Shown here one piece after another: positions 53,490 through 62,873 of a DNA stretch of 64,000 nucleotides. Source of the DNA: an uncultured Lachnospiraceae bacterium (GTDB lineage Bacteria > Bacillota > Clostridia > Lachnospirales > Lachnospiraceae); NCBI GenBank assembly GCA_934320895.1, contig CAKRFY010000008.1, positions 24,881 through 88,880 on the forward strand, written 5' to 3'. Within the stretch, counting starts at the first letter, position 1. Each line of letters begins with the position of its first letter. The position numbers were made by a program, and so were the translations under genes. Under the pieces are notes generated by a model that had not been told where the DNA came from, did not search any database, and saw only the letters and a list, made by a program, of their open reading frames with translations.

Positions 53490-54965
53490 TCACCCCTTCT
53501 CACAATAATGCTTAAGCATTATACAAAGCAGTATTTCTGATACAAGCGAAGCAAATATATAAGCTATCATTCCATATTGGGGAACGAAGAATATAAGTGA
53601 TACAATCTTTATAAGTGTGCATATGATGGTTATCACAAAGGTCATATGCGGTTTTCCAAGGCCATTCAATATACTGCTGTAAGTTGTATTAAGGTATAAA
53701 AATGGACAGAGAAAGGACATTATTGTAAGGTATCTGCCGGCAAGTTCATTGTGAAAGAACAATTCTGCACAGACATTTCCGAAAATCAGAAAGAAAACGG
53801 TTGCGACCATTCCTGTTATAAGACAGAAATATGAGGTGCGTCTGATAAGTTTTTTTATCTGCTTTTTATTTCCAGCGGAATGTGCTTTTGAAACGGCAGG
53901 AAGAAGCATTGTGGAGATTGCCATTGTGATAGTAGCCGGGAAAAGGATAAATGGCATTGCCATTCCTGAGTATATACCGTATACACTTAAAGCTTCATTC
54001 ATAGTATAGCCGTATTTTACTAGTGCGGCTGGTATAAATATTGACTCTACACTATGTAAAAGTGATATTGTGAGTTTTATCGATGTGAGTGAGATGAATA
54101 TGGGAATCAGAATTTTAAAACTTTCGTTTAGGGAAGCTTTGTTTTTCCTTTTTGCGAGAGCTTTATTTTTTAATTGTTGTCTGCGCAGGGATTGCTTTGT
54201 TAGTGTTATATCAGAAGCTTCAGATAAATCTGAATTGTGGACAATCTGCTTTTGGTTTTTAGCTTTTATCGCCTTTTTTGTTTTAAGTGAATATATATTG
54301 TAGATAAAGCCAAAAAATTCACCTACAGTAAGTCCATAAACTGCTATCTGGCAGCAGATTTCTTTATCTGAAAAAAATCCCTGTACGATAAAGACGAACA
54401 AGATTCGTGTGATCTGCTCGATGATCCCGGCTATTGCAGGCGGTTTTGCATTTTCAAGCCCGTATTGATATCCGCAGATACAGGCCGATATACTGCAAAA
54501 TGGAAAAAGATATGTAAGTAGTTTAAGATATATATCACAATCAGGAACCATAAGTATATGACATGCGATCCATGTTGAATTGAGGTTTATCATGACACAG
54601 AGTAGCAAGGCTATCACAAAGCTGATAATGGAACCTGCTATGAGGATGTTGCGTGGGGTGGCATTTATTGAGGATATTTTTTTGTGTGTATTAGAATCAG
54701 AGTGGCCTATGATTGTTGCTACAACCTGTGAGATGGCACTTTGCATACCGGCGCCATAGATAGTAAAGCAGAGTACATATATTGGAAAAATAAGCTGATA
54801 TGTACCAAGAAGCTGTTCGCCGAGTATATCAGCCAGATATATTCTGTATATAAAACCGATTATGCGGGTAAGGATGCTTGCACCTGAAAGTATGAGAGTA
54901 CCTTTTATAAGATTGCTTTTTAATCTGTTTTTAACATAATTTTTTGCTCTTGAGGCTGAGTCCAT
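53490..54965 (-). CDS. Polysaccharide/lipid II flippase of the SpoVB-MurJ type
   Basis: This is a 491-residue integral membrane protein with about 14 hydrophobic segments, of the MOP superfamily. The start LIKGTLILSGASILTRIIGF and IYRIYLADILGEQLLGTYQL is typical of SpoVB/YtgP proteins, which move lipid-linked cell-wall precursors across the membrane. A long charged loop (about 225-285, KAIKAKNQKQIVHNSDL) splits the two halves. Whether it acts in sporulation or vegetative growth cannot be decided here. It is divergent from the cysteine desulfurase gene. Confidence 0.88.
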   Translation of the reverse strand: MDSASRAKNYVKNRLKSNLIKGTLILSGASILTRIIGFIYRIYLADILGEQLLGTYQLIFPIYVLCFTIYGAGMQSAISQVVATIIGHSDSNTHKKISSINATPRNILIAGSIISFVIALLLCVMINLNSTWIACHILMVPDCDIYLKLLTYLFPFCSISACICGYQYGLENAKPPAIAGIIEQITRILFVFIVQGFFSDKEICCQIAVYGLTVGEFFGFIYNIYSLKTKKAIKAKNQKQIVHNSDLSEASDITLTKQSLRRQQLKNKALAKRKNKASLNESFKILIPIFISLTSIKLTISLLHSVESIFIPAALVKYGYTMNEALSVYGIYSGMAMPFILFPATITMAISTMLLPAVSKAHSAGNKKQIKKLIRRTSYFCLITGMVATVFFLIFGNVCAELFFHNELAGRYLTIMSFLCPFLYLNTTYSSILNGLGKPHMTFVITIICTLIKIVSLIFFVPQYGMIAYIFASLVSEILLCIMLKHYCEKG

Positions 54966-55077
54966 AGCTGTTCCTCACTTCTGCATATTCAAACTTATTA
55001 ATTAATTTTATTAGGTTACAAATAAAATTATGATGAATATATTGATTTTAAATATGGATGCAGAGGTGTGACATGAT

Positions 55078-56226
55078 ATGATATATCTTGACCATGCGGC
55101 AACAACTTCGGTATGTCCACAGGCAGTAGAAGAGATGAAGAAATGCCTTGAGATATACTATGGAAATCCATCAGGTGCATATGAGTTTGCACAGCAGTGT
55201 AAAGAAAAGATAGAGATTGCCAGAAAACAGGTGGCAAAAAGTATAAATGCATCCAAAGATGAAATTTATTTTACAAGTGGAGGAACTGAAAGTGACAATT
55301 GGGCTTTGTTTGGAACAGTCAGGGCGTGCAGATATAAAGGAAGAAGAGGCAGACATATTATAACGAGTTGTATCGAACATCATGCAATACTTAATTCATG
55401 CAAGGCGTTGGAAAAGCAAGGGTATAAAGTGACATATCTTCCGGTTGATGAGAATGGTATTATTTCATTAAGAGATCTTGAAAGAGCGATCAGGAATGAT
55501 ACTATTCTTATTTCAATAATGTATGCAAATAATGAAATCGGAACAATACAACCTATAGATGAGATTGCAAAAATTGCTGAAAAATATGGCATTTATTTTC
55601 ATACAGATGCGGTGCAGGCGTATATGCATATACCAATAGATGTTAAGAAAAGTGGTATACATATGATGAGTGTGAGCTCGCATAAACTTTGCGGTCCGAA
55701 AGGAACGGGATTTCTTTATATTGCAGATGGATGTGATATAGAAAAATTTATTTATGGGGGAAAGCAGGAGCGCAATATGAGGGCAGGAACGGAGAATGTA
55801 CCAGGAATTGTAGGAATGGGTGCTGCTGTAAATGAAGGCTTTAGAAATATGTATCAGAAAAATCTTAAAACAGCAAATGTAAGGGATTATTTTTTGTCGA
55901 GGATTGAAAATGAAATCGAGGATGTGAGATTAAACGGAGCGAAGCCGGGAAGCAAAAGACTTCCGGGAAATTTAAATGTAAGTTTTAAAGGGATAGAAGG
56001 AGAGACACTGCTTGTTATACTTGATATGAACGGAATTTGTGCTTCGGCGGGATCGGCGTGCAATACGGGTGAACCAGGCGTTTCTCATGTGATAGAAAGT
56101 ATTAGAGTTCCAAAAGAGTATGCTGCCGGAACAATAAGATTTACACTGGGGGAAGAAAATACAGTAAAGGAGATTGATAAGGTCATGGAAATTTTAAAGG
56201 CTGCCGTGACCGTTTTGAGGGAATGA
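55078..56226 (+). CDS. Cysteine desulfurase, NifS/IscS family
   Basis: This PLP enzyme releases sulfur from cysteine for Fe-S clusters or thiolated tRNA. The 382-residue chain has YLDHAATTSVCP, SGGTESDNWAL, EHHAIL, the HTDAVQA region and the PLP lysine in SVSSHKLCGPKGTGFLY. The catalytic Cys loop reads SAGSACNTGEPG (consensus GSACxSG), slightly unusual. No iscU, sufU, mnmA or thiI is adjacent, so the acceptor is unknown. The start is the ATG at 55078 behind GAGG. Confidence 0.93.
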   Translation: MIYLDHAATTSVCPQAVEEMKKCLEIYYGNPSGAYEFAQQCKEKIEIARKQVAKSINASKDEIYFTSGGTESDNWALFGTVRACRYKGRRGRHIITSCIEHHAILNSCKALEKQGYKVTYLPVDENGIISLRDLERAIRNDTILISIMYANNEIGTIQPIDEIAKIAEKYGIYFHTDAVQAYMHIPIDVKKSGIHMMSVSSHKLCGPKGTGFLYIADGCDIEKFIYGGKQERNMRAGTENVPGIVGMGAAVNEGFRNMYQKNLKTANVRDYFLSRIENEIEDVRLNGAKPGSKRLPGNLNVSFKGIEGETLLVILDMNGICASAGSACNTGEPGVSHVIESIRVPKEYAAGTIRFTLGEENTVKEIDKVMEILKAAVTVLRE

Positions 56227-56246
56227 TGTGTTTTGGCAAAAATATA

Positions 56247-56302
56247 CACGACTATGTATAGAACATTATCTAATGTTTTTATTCTGTGCATAGTCGTGCA
56301 AA
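56247..56302. terminator. Bidirectional terminator between convergent genes
   Basis: CACGACTATG (56247-56256) and CATAGTCGTG (56289-56298) are exact complements around a 32-nt loop. Plus-strand CAAAAATA and minus-strand TATATTTTT follow the stem. Confidence 0.55.
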
Positions 56303-56326
56303 AATAATGTAGGTTTATCAAGTGAC

Positions 56327-57202
56327 TTAGATTTTCAGCATTTCAGGCTTTCTGTCTGTAAATTCACTATAGTATCTGAAACCGCATTTTTTTAATATTT
56401 CAGGAACTTTTTCAAAGTCATATGCAAGATGTTTACACTCGTGAGCATCTGAACCAATGGTGATTATCTCACCACCAAGTTCATGGTAAAGTTTCAATAC
56501 CTTTTCGTGGGGATTTGGATGACCAAGTCCATATTTAAAGCCAGCTGTGTTTATTTCTATACCTTTTCCTTCATATATAAGTGTTTTTAATATTTCTTCT
56601 ATTATATCCATTGAGTCTGAAAGAAGTCTGTTTATATAGTTATCATCTACAAGTCCCTGCGCTTTTAGTTTTTTCATTTTAGGTGTGTAACGGATGATAT
56701 AGTCTATATGGCCATAAACATCAAAGTCCGCTCCGAGGTTTACATTATTTAGAGTTGTTTCGTAATATCTTAAAATACCATTTTTTTCGTTGGTTTCTTC
56801 CCAGAATTTATCATAATAAGGATCTACATTGTCTACGAGATGTGTAGATCCGATAATAAAGTCGAAAGGGTAATATTTTGTCAATGAAAGACATTTGTCA
56901 AGACAGTCTTTTTTTAGACCGAGTTCAATACCCTTGCGGATTTTTATTTTGTCACTGTATTTTGTTATAAGCCGTTTTATTTCTTCAAAATATGAATCGA
57001 CATCAAAAAGGAATTCGGGGGTGTCACCATCAGATGGAAAGTTATAATCCATGTGATCTGTAAAGCATATGGAAGTAAAGCCTTTATCAATGGCAGTATT
57101 TAACATATTTTCCATGGGGGTATCACTATCTGTTGAAAAATATGTGTGTACATGATTATCAGAATGGATAGTATGAAAAACGGACTTATTATCTGAAAAC
57201 AT
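56327..57202 (-). CDS. hisK: Histidinol-phosphatase, PHP family
   Basis: This removes phosphate from histidinol phosphate, the step before HisD. The 291-residue PHP-domain protein has the metal motifs DNHVHTYFSTDSD, CFTDHMD, GIELGL, IIGSTHLVD, YGHIDYIIRY and TIGSDAHE. It supplies the activity missing from the monofunctional hisB in the his operon 25 kb away. Its ATG overlaps the rqcH stop by 1 nt (TAATG), showing translational coupling. Other PHP phosphoesterase substrates are possible. Confidence 0.85.
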   Translation of the reverse strand: MFSDNKSVFHTIHSDNHVHTYFSTDSDTPMENMLNTAIDKGFTSICFTDHMDYNFPSDGDTPEFLFDVDSYFEEIKRLITKYSDKIKIRKGIELGLKKDCLDKCLSLTKYYPFDFIIGSTHLVDNVDPYYDKFWEETNEKNGILRYYETTLNNVNLGADFDVYGHIDYIIRYTPKMKKLKAQGLVDDNYINRLLSDSMDIIEEILKTLIYEGKGIEINTAGFKYGLGHPNPHEKVLKLYHELGGEIITIGSDAHECKHLAYDFEKVPEILKKCGFRYYSEFTDRKPEMLKI

Positions 57203-58986
57203 TACTCAGTTACCTCCTTTATTCCTGTTATGTCTGTACTTATCGTCATGGAATAATTTGTATAGTAAACGACAAATCCAGGTTTGCTTCCGTTTGGTTT
57301 TTTGACATGTTTCTTCTGGATGTAATCAATCTCAGCCTTTCCTTGATCACATGCTTTTGAATAATGGGCGGCAAGTCTTGCAGCTTCCTCAAATGTACGG
57401 TCAGGAAGTTCCTTACCTTCTGTTTTTACAATTACATGTGAACCGGCACTTGCTTTTGCATGAAACCACCAGTCATTGCCAGTTGCAACTTTAAAAGTGA
57501 GTTCATCATTCTGATAGTTGTTCTTTCCGACATACATGTCAAATCCATCTGATGATACATAGTGAAGTGGTTTGCTTTTTCCAGTATTCTTACTACCTTT
57601 GTTTTTTTCATGATGTTTTTTGATATAACCACAGTCTGATAATTCGCGTTTTATTGCGGTCAGGTCTGAATCTTGTCTTGCTATATCAAGAGAGTTGCTT
57701 ATTGACTCAAGATGTTCTATTTCTTCTTTTGTCTCTGCAATCTGGATATTTAATGCCTCGAAAGTTCGTTTGAGCTTTGCATATTTGTCAAAATATTTTT
57801 TGGCATTCTCAACAGCTGATTTTGTTTCATCAAGCGGTATGGTTATTTCTTTTCCCGTATAATAGTTTTCACATGTAAGTTTTTTTTCACCATCTTTTAG
57901 TTCATATCCGTATGTTGTGAGAAGTTCACCATATACTTTGTATTTATCACGTTTTTCAGTATCTTTAAGCTGTTTGTTCTGAAGGTCAAACTTTTTATAG
58001 TTTCGCTCCAGCAGAGTGTTTGTTATTTTTCTAAGATCGGCAGATTTTTGGTTTATCCTGCTCATCACTTCTTTTGTGGCGTAATAGTCATAGAGCATAT
58101 TGCTTACAGTATCACATTTTTTTATGCTATATGTTTTATCCTGCTCATACATAGACAGCTTAAGGCTTGTAAATTCAGCTGGCATATTATTTTTGAAAGC
58201 AATAATAGGAGTGAAATTTTTGTCAGATATGTCATTTATCATTTCTGTAAAATTTCTATATAGATGAAGCTTTTCCATGTCACTTAGTTCCTGCGCATTG
58301 TTTTTGTCGGAGAGTGAAGCTCTGTATATCAATTCGTTTGCCATAAGCGGACTGAAACCGGTTATTGAAGTGTATACCGCTTTTGCAAGTGGAAGTGGTT
58401 TTGAGAGTACATTATTTATAAATTCATCTTCAGTAATTGAAAATGGATCAAATTTGTGTTGTGTATCAGGTATGAAATATTCTCTTCCAGGAAGAACTTC
58501 CCTGACTGAACTTACAAGTAGTGATATATGTTTTATGCTGTCTATTATCTTATTGTTATCGTCGCAGAATATAATATTACTGTGTTTTCCCATTAGTTCG
58601 ACATATAAAAACTTTTTGCACAGATCGCCCATTTCGTTTAAATGTTCCAGTTCAAATCGTATAACCCTTTCAAGACCAATCTGTGATATAGAAACTATAC
58701 TACAGTTATTAAGGTGTTTTCTTAATACCATGCAGAAAGTAGGAGCAGTAAGGGGGGATGTTTTATTTGTATCGGTAAGATAAATAAGTGGCAGACTTGG
58801 ATTTACTGATATCGTAAGCCTTTTTGTGCTTCTTATTGTTTTGCCGTTTTCATCCGGTTTGCTCTGTTTTATTGTAAGTAAAAGTTCATCTTTTTCCGGC
58901 TGTGCGATCTTAGTGATGCGTCCGCCTGTTATATTTGTATCAAGTTCATTAACAAGACTTGATATAACGATTCCGTCAAGTGCCAT
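57202..58986 (-). CDS. rqcH: Ribosome quality control protein RqcH (NFACT/FbpA family)
   Basis: RqcH binds stalled 50S subunits and recruits tRNA-Ala to add C-terminal alanine tails. The 594-residue protein has the NFACT-N domain (MALDGIVISSLVNEL), helix-hairpin-helix and coiled-coil middle parts, and the NFACT-R domain (WWFHAKASAGSHVIVK, KPGFVVYYTNYSMTI). The Asp-Arg pair required in B. subtilis RqcH appears here as Glu106-Arg107 (QIGLERVIRF). The frame opens at 59031, but the ATG at 58986 after GAGG gives the standard start. Older annotations call it fibronectin-binding protein. Confidence 0.93.
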   Translation of the reverse strand: MALDGIVISSLVNELDTNITGGRITKIAQPEKDELLLTIKQSKPDENGKTIRSTKRLTISVNPSLPLIYLTDTNKTSPLTAPTFCMVLRKHLNNCSIVSISQIGLERVIRFELEHLNEMGDLCKKFLYVELMGKHSNIIFCDDNNKIIDSIKHISLLVSSVREVLPGREYFIPDTQHKFDPFSITEDEFINNVLSKPLPLAKAVYTSITGFSPLMANELIYRASLSDKNNAQELSDMEKLHLYRNFTEMINDISDKNFTPIIAFKNNMPAEFTSLKLSMYEQDKTYSIKKCDTVSNMLYDYYATKEVMSRINQKSADLRKITNTLLERNYKKFDLQNKQLKDTEKRDKYKVYGELLTTYGYELKDGEKKLTCENYYTGKEITIPLDETKSAVENAKKYFDKYAKLKRTFEALNIQIAETKEEIEHLESISNSLDIARQDSDLTAIKRELSDCGYIKKHHEKNKGSKNTGKSKPLHYVSSDGFDMYVGKNNYQNDELTFKVATGNDWWFHAKASAGSHVIVKTEGKELPDRTFEEAARLAAHYSKACDQGKAEIDYIQKKHVKKPNGSKPGFVVYYTNYSMTISTDITGIKEVTE

Positions 58987-59038
58987 ATATAATAACCTCA
59001 TTTCTTTTTGTTTTAATAATTCAGTTGTCACAAATCAT

Positions 59039-59067
59039 ATTTTAAACAAAATATACATATTATTCAA
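59039..59067 (-). promoter_or_regulatory. sigma-A promoter for rqcH-hisK
   Basis: On the minus strand TTGAAT (59067-59062), a 17-nt spacer and TAAAAT (59044-59039) lie about 55 nt before the rqcH start. Confidence 0.6.
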
Positions 59068-59072
59068 GAATA

Positions 59073-59087
59073 TCCTATTAAATAGGA
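59073..59087. promoter_or_regulatory. Perfect 15-bp palindrome in the rqcH/plsC divergent region
   Basis: TCCTATT-A-AATAGGA is a perfect 7+1+7 palindrome, 6 nt upstream of the rqcH -35 box and between the two divergent promoters. The size suits a dimeric repressor operator, but no regulator is known. Confidence 0.35.
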
Positions 59088-59175
59088 AAAAATATAATGT
59101 GGCAGTTGTCTGCAACCATTATAAAATAGCTGTTGTAAATTTTTTCAAATTGTGTTACTGTATATTGCGGATTTT

Positions 59176-59203
59176 TTGAGACATATTGCACTATATTTGT
59201 AAT
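59176..59203 (+). promoter_or_regulatory. sigma-A promoter for the acyltransferase gene
   Basis: TTGAGA (59176-59181), a 16-nt spacer and TGTAAT (59198-59203) end 45 nt before the TTG start. Confidence 0.5.
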
Positions 59204-59248
59204 TTACATGGACAAATGAAAAAAGTAGTAAGGAAAAGGTGAAGTATT

Positions 59249-59989
59249 TTGTTAAGATTTATTTATGTGATAGCAGGTAATTTATATAGAGCATGGATGA
59301 TTCCTAAAATGGGATATTATTCGAGGCATCCTGAAAAGTATTCGGAACAGTTCCGTTATGAATATGACAGGTATGCGATAAATCTTATGAAAAAGACTGG
59401 GCGGATCACGACAGAAGGATTTGGAATGGAGAATCTTCCTAAAGGCGGAGGATATGTTATGTTTTCAAATCATCAGGGTAAATATGATGCACTTGGTATA
59501 ATGCATACTCATGATAAACCCTGTTCAGTTGTAATGGATGATGCGAGAAGTCATGGTCCTTTAGTAAAACAGTTTATAGATCTGGTTGACGGAAAGAGAC
59601 TTAAACTTGACAATTTAAAGCAGGCAGCAGGAATAATAAAAGAAGTTACTGAAGAAGTAAAAGAAGGACGCAAATTTATAATTTTTCCATCAGGTGGTTA
59701 TGAGCATAGGAACGGAAATTATGTTGATAAATTTAAACCTGGTGCATTTAAGAGTGCAATGAAGGCAAAAGCCCCCATTGTACCTGTTGCTATAGTTGAT
59801 TCCTGGAAGGTTTTTGATCTTTGGAGTCTTAGAAAGGTTAAGACAGAAGTTTTTTATCTTAAACCTATGTTGTATGATGAGTATAAAGATAAAAAATCTG
59901 TTGAAATATCTTCTATTATATATGATCGTATATGTGCGGCAGTTGAACTTGCACAGAAAGGTGAGTTTGAGGAGGCTGTATTGCAGTAA
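59249..59989 (+). CDS. 1-acylglycerol-3-phosphate acyltransferase-like protein (PlsC family)
   Basis: The 246-residue protein has the acyltransferase HX4D motif in SNHQGKYDALG and a second conserved block IIFPSGGYEHRNG (PlsC consensus FPEGTRS, here altered). IVPVAIVDSWKVF corresponds to motif IV. It probably acylates lysophosphatidic acid or another lysolipid at the membrane; a predicted N-terminal hydrophobic segment fits. The start is a TTG after AAGGTG. It ends 4 nt from the convergent dacF stop, with no terminator between them. Confidence 0.85.
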   Translation: MLRFIYVIAGNLYRAWMIPKMGYYSRHPEKYSEQFRYEYDRYAINLMKKTGRITTEGFGMENLPKGGGYVMFSNHQGKYDALGIMHTHDKPCSVVMDDARSHGPLVKQFIDLVDGKRLKLDNLKQAAGIIKEVTEEVKEGRKFIIFPSGGYEHRNGNYVDKFKPGAFKSAMKAKAPIVPVAIVDSWKVFDLWSLRKVKTEVFYLKPMLYDEYKDKKSVEISSIIYDRICAAVELAQKGEFEEAVLQ

Positions 59990-59993
59990 GCTT

Positions 59994-61247
59994 TTAAATA
60001 GAAGCGTTACATAATATTTTTATAAGGATTTGTCTTATATGATCGGGAGTTATGGGCTTTACATTGCACTCTGCTCTTAAAGGTGTTTGACGGTACAATT
60101 TATCGTTTATATAAAGCTTTGCAAAACCGAGTATGTCATTTTTGTTTACAGGTGCGGTAAGAGTTGATGGGAGTTTTATTTTATAAGTTATCTCATCATC
60201 TTTTGATAACATGAGCATACATGGTTTATCCCAGACTTTTACATTTGTAAAACACGTCTGGCCGTTTAAAACTTTGATTTTGAATTGTTTTTTCTGCGGT
60301 CTGAAATTTACTTTTGCAAAATTGTTGAAGCCATAATCCATCAATTTTTTGGTATCTTTCCATTTGTAGGTTTTATTTGGAGGCCAACCACAGCCGAGAA
60401 CAGCTGAGATAAGCGTGGTGTTATTTCTTTTTGCTGCACCACAGAAGCAATAGCCGGCTTTGCCTGTAAAACCTGTTTTAACACCTATCGCACCGTTATA
60501 TTGTGAAAGAAAGGCATCCTTGTTTGAAACATTATACTGTTTAGATTGTTCTATATTGGAAAAACTGTATGAAGGTGTAGTTATTATCTTACGAAATGTT
60601 TCGTTTTTTAATGCATAAGTGGCTATCTTACAAAGCTCATAAGCTGTAGTATAGTGGTCTTTTGAATCGAGTCCGTTTGGTGTTACAAAACTGGTGCGCT
60701 CACATCCAAGTTCGGATGCTTTTCGGTTCATTAGTTTTGCGAATCCTTTTACTGAACCGCCTATATGTTCTGCAATGGCAACAGCGGTGTCATTGTGTGA
60801 CTCGAGCATAAGTGAATATAAAAGATCGCCAAGCCTGAATGTGTCACCAGAATGCATATATAGTTTTACTTTTGGCATTGATGAAGCATAATTGGAAATT
60901 TTTACGACATCATCTGGTTTTCCATTTTCAAGTGCAAGTATACAGGTCATTATTTTTGTTGTACTTGCCATGGGAAGTTTTTTTGATGAATCTTTTTCAT
61001 AGAGAATCTGGCCACTGTCTTTTTCAATGATACAACATGCAGTTGAGGAAAGCATAGATGGTTTTTTGGCATATGCTTTTATTCCACTGTCGGCTACACT
61101 GATTTTTTTTATCACACAGTTTGTGATATGCGCAGGAGTTTTGACAAAATATGTATTATTAAGACTTAGACAGCACATTTTATATGAGAAAATACTTAAC
61201 AGAATAAGGCTTAATAAACATAATAAATAACTTAAATTTTTTTTCAT
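59994..61247 (-). CDS. D-alanyl-D-alanine carboxypeptidase (DacF-type, peptidase S11)
   Basis: This is a penicillin-binding protein that trims the terminal D-Ala from peptidoglycan stem peptides. The 417-residue precursor has a signal sequence (about 1-30), the catalytic SxxK (Ser95-Thr-Thr-Lys98 in MASTTKIMT), the SxN motif SHND and the KTG motif VKTGFTGKAGYC. A C-terminal PBP5-like domain (from about 300) follows. It could act in vegetative wall maturation or in spore cortex synthesis (DacF). Confidence 0.93.
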   Translation of the reverse strand: MKKNLSYLLCLLSLILLSIFSYKMCCLSLNNTYFVKTPAHITNCVIKKISVADSGIKAYAKKPSMLSSTACCIIEKDSGQILYEKDSSKKLPMASTTKIMTCILALENGKPDDVVKISNYASSMPKVKLYMHSGDTFRLGDLLYSLMLESHNDTAVAIAEHIGGSVKGFAKLMNRKASELGCERTSFVTPNGLDSKDHYTTAYELCKIATYALKNETFRKIITTPSYSFSNIEQSKQYNVSNKDAFLSQYNGAIGVKTGFTGKAGYCFCGAAKRNNTTLISAVLGCGWPPNKTYKWKDTKKLMDYGFNNFAKVNFRPQKKQFKIKVLNGQTCFTNVKVWDKPCMLMLSKDDEITYKIKLPSTLTAPVNKNDILGFAKLYINDKLYRQTPLRAECNVKPITPDHIRQILIKILCNASI

Positions 61248-61348
61248 TATTTTAAATCCTATTATTTTTTATGTAATAATATGCGATTTTTTTGGTAGAA
61301 ATGCTAAAAAAAGGTTGCTATTTTTGAGCAAAAGTAATAAACTTATCA

Positions 61349-61376
61349 TTGGTGTAAATTTGTTTATTTTTATTAT
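61349..61376 (+). promoter_or_regulatory. Likely sigma-A promoter of the decarboxylase operon
   Basis: TTGGTG (61349-61354), a 16-nt spacer and TATTAT (61371-61376) lie about 50 nt before the first gene. The surroundings are strongly AT-rich. Confidence 0.45.
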
Positions 61377-61425
61377 TTAAAACTAGATTTACCAAATATA
61401 TTCTACTATTATTGGAGGGCTGAAC

Positions 61426-62859
61426 ATGAGTAACACAAATGCTTTGTCAGCAAAAGCTCGTATTGAGACTTTAGTTGACGAAAACAGTTTTGTTGAAATT
61501 GGTGCTAAGATAACAAAGAGAAGTACAGATTTCAACATGCAGGAAAAGTCTGTACCAGCTGATGGAGTTATCACAGGATATGGACTTATTCAGAATAATC
61601 CTGTCTATATCTACAGTCAGGATGCATCCGCAATGAATGGTACGATCGGCGAGATGCACGCAAAGAAAATTGCGCATGTATACGAGCTTGCTATGAAAAC
61701 AGGAGTACCTGTGATCGGCTTGATCGATTGCGCTGGTATGCGTCTTCAGGAAGCTACAGATGCACTTGCAGGCTTTGGAAAGATTTATAAGATCAAGTCT
61801 GATGCATCAGGAATAGTTCCACAGATAAGTGCTATTTTTGGAAATTGCGGTGGTGGCGTGGCAGTTCTTGCAGCCATGAGTGATTTTACATTCATGGAAG
61901 AGAAAAATGCAAAACTTTTTGTTAATTCACCAAACACACTTGAAGGAAATTATACTGACAAGCTTGATACAGCATCAGCAAAGTTCCAGAAAACAGCTTC
62001 AACAGTTGATTTCGTGATCGAGGGTGAAGAGGAAGTTCTTAATAGCGTGAGAGAACTTATAACTATTCTTCCACAGAACAACAATGAAACAGGCATCTCA
62101 GATGAGTGCATGGATGATCTTAACCGTATGGTTGATGATCTTGCAGCAGAGGTTGCAGATCCAGCTGTTGCACTTGCAGACCTTGGAGATAACAATTTCT
62201 TCCTTGAAGAAAAAGCAGGTTTTGCAAAAGAGATGGTTACTGGTTTTATCTGTCTTGACGGTATGACTATAGGTGCAGTTGCAAACCGTACAGCAGAGTT
62301 TGATGAGAATGGAAAAGTTGCAGCAAAATATGATGCTCGTCTTACAACAGCAGGATGTGAAAAAGCAGCTGCTTTTGTTAAAAAATGTGATGCATTTAAT
62401 ATCCCTGTACTTACACTTACGAATGTTGAGGGATTTGCTACAACAGTTGAGGAAGAGACAACTATCGCCTGTGCAGCAGCTAAGCTTACAAGTGCATTTG
62501 CTGAGGCTGATGTACCTAAGGTTAATCTTATTACAGGAAACGCATATGGCAGCGCATACATTGCAATGAATTCAAAGCATATAGGCGCAGATATGGTATT
62601 TGCACTTCCTGACGCAAAAGTTGGAATGATGGATGCTAATGTTGCAGCAAAGATCATGTATGCAGATGACAAAGATGCAGATGTAGCTGCAAAGGCAGCA
62701 GAATTTGAAACTCAGTCAGGCACTGAGGCAGCTGCAGCAAGAGGATATATAGATTCTGTTATCGCTCCTGAATCTGCAAGAAAACAGCTTTTATTCGCAT
62801 TTGAGATGCTGTTTACAAAGAGCGAATATCCTATTGGCAAGAAACATGGAACCATCTAA
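61426..62859 (+). CDS. Carboxyltransferase subunit of a biotin-dependent decarboxylase
   Basis: The 477-residue crotonase-like carboxyltransferase has both halves of the family: N-terminal (YIYSQDASAMNGTIGEMHAK, PVIGLIDCAGMRLQEATDAL, FGNCGGGVAVLAAMSD) and C-terminal (VLTLTNVEGFATTVEEE, GNAYGSAYIAMNSKHIGADM). It resembles the alpha subunits of methylmalonyl-CoA, glutaconyl-CoA and related decarboxylases and acyl-CoA carboxylases. The adjacent OadG-like and biotin carrier genes point to a sodium-pumping decarboxylase. The substrate is not decided by sequence. The start ATG follows TTGGAGGG. Confidence 0.85.
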   Translation: MSNTNALSAKARIETLVDENSFVEIGAKITKRSTDFNMQEKSVPADGVITGYGLIQNNPVYIYSQDASAMNGTIGEMHAKKIAHVYELAMKTGVPVIGLIDCAGMRLQEATDALAGFGKIYKIKSDASGIVPQISAIFGNCGGGVAVLAAMSDFTFMEEKNAKLFVNSPNTLEGNYTDKLDTASAKFQKTASTVDFVIEGEEEVLNSVRELITILPQNNNETGISDECMDDLNRMVDDLAAEVADPAVALADLGDNNFFLEEKAGFAKEMVTGFICLDGMTIGAVANRTAEFDENGKVAAKYDARLTTAGCEKAAAFVKKCDAFNIPVLTLTNVEGFATTVEEETTIACAAAKLTSAFAEADVPKVNLITGNAYGSAYIAMNSKHIGADMVFALPDAKVGMMDANVAAKIMYADDKDADVAAKAAEFETQSGTEAAAARGYIDSVIAPESARKQLLFAFEMLFTKSEYPIGKKHGTI

Positions 62860-62873
62860 GTAAGGAGCGTTAT

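Noticed and set aside
61950..62672. Minus-strand open frame of 240 codons inside the carboxyltransferase gene
   Set aside because: Antisense shadow caused by codon bias in a well-conserved gene; no recognisable protein features.
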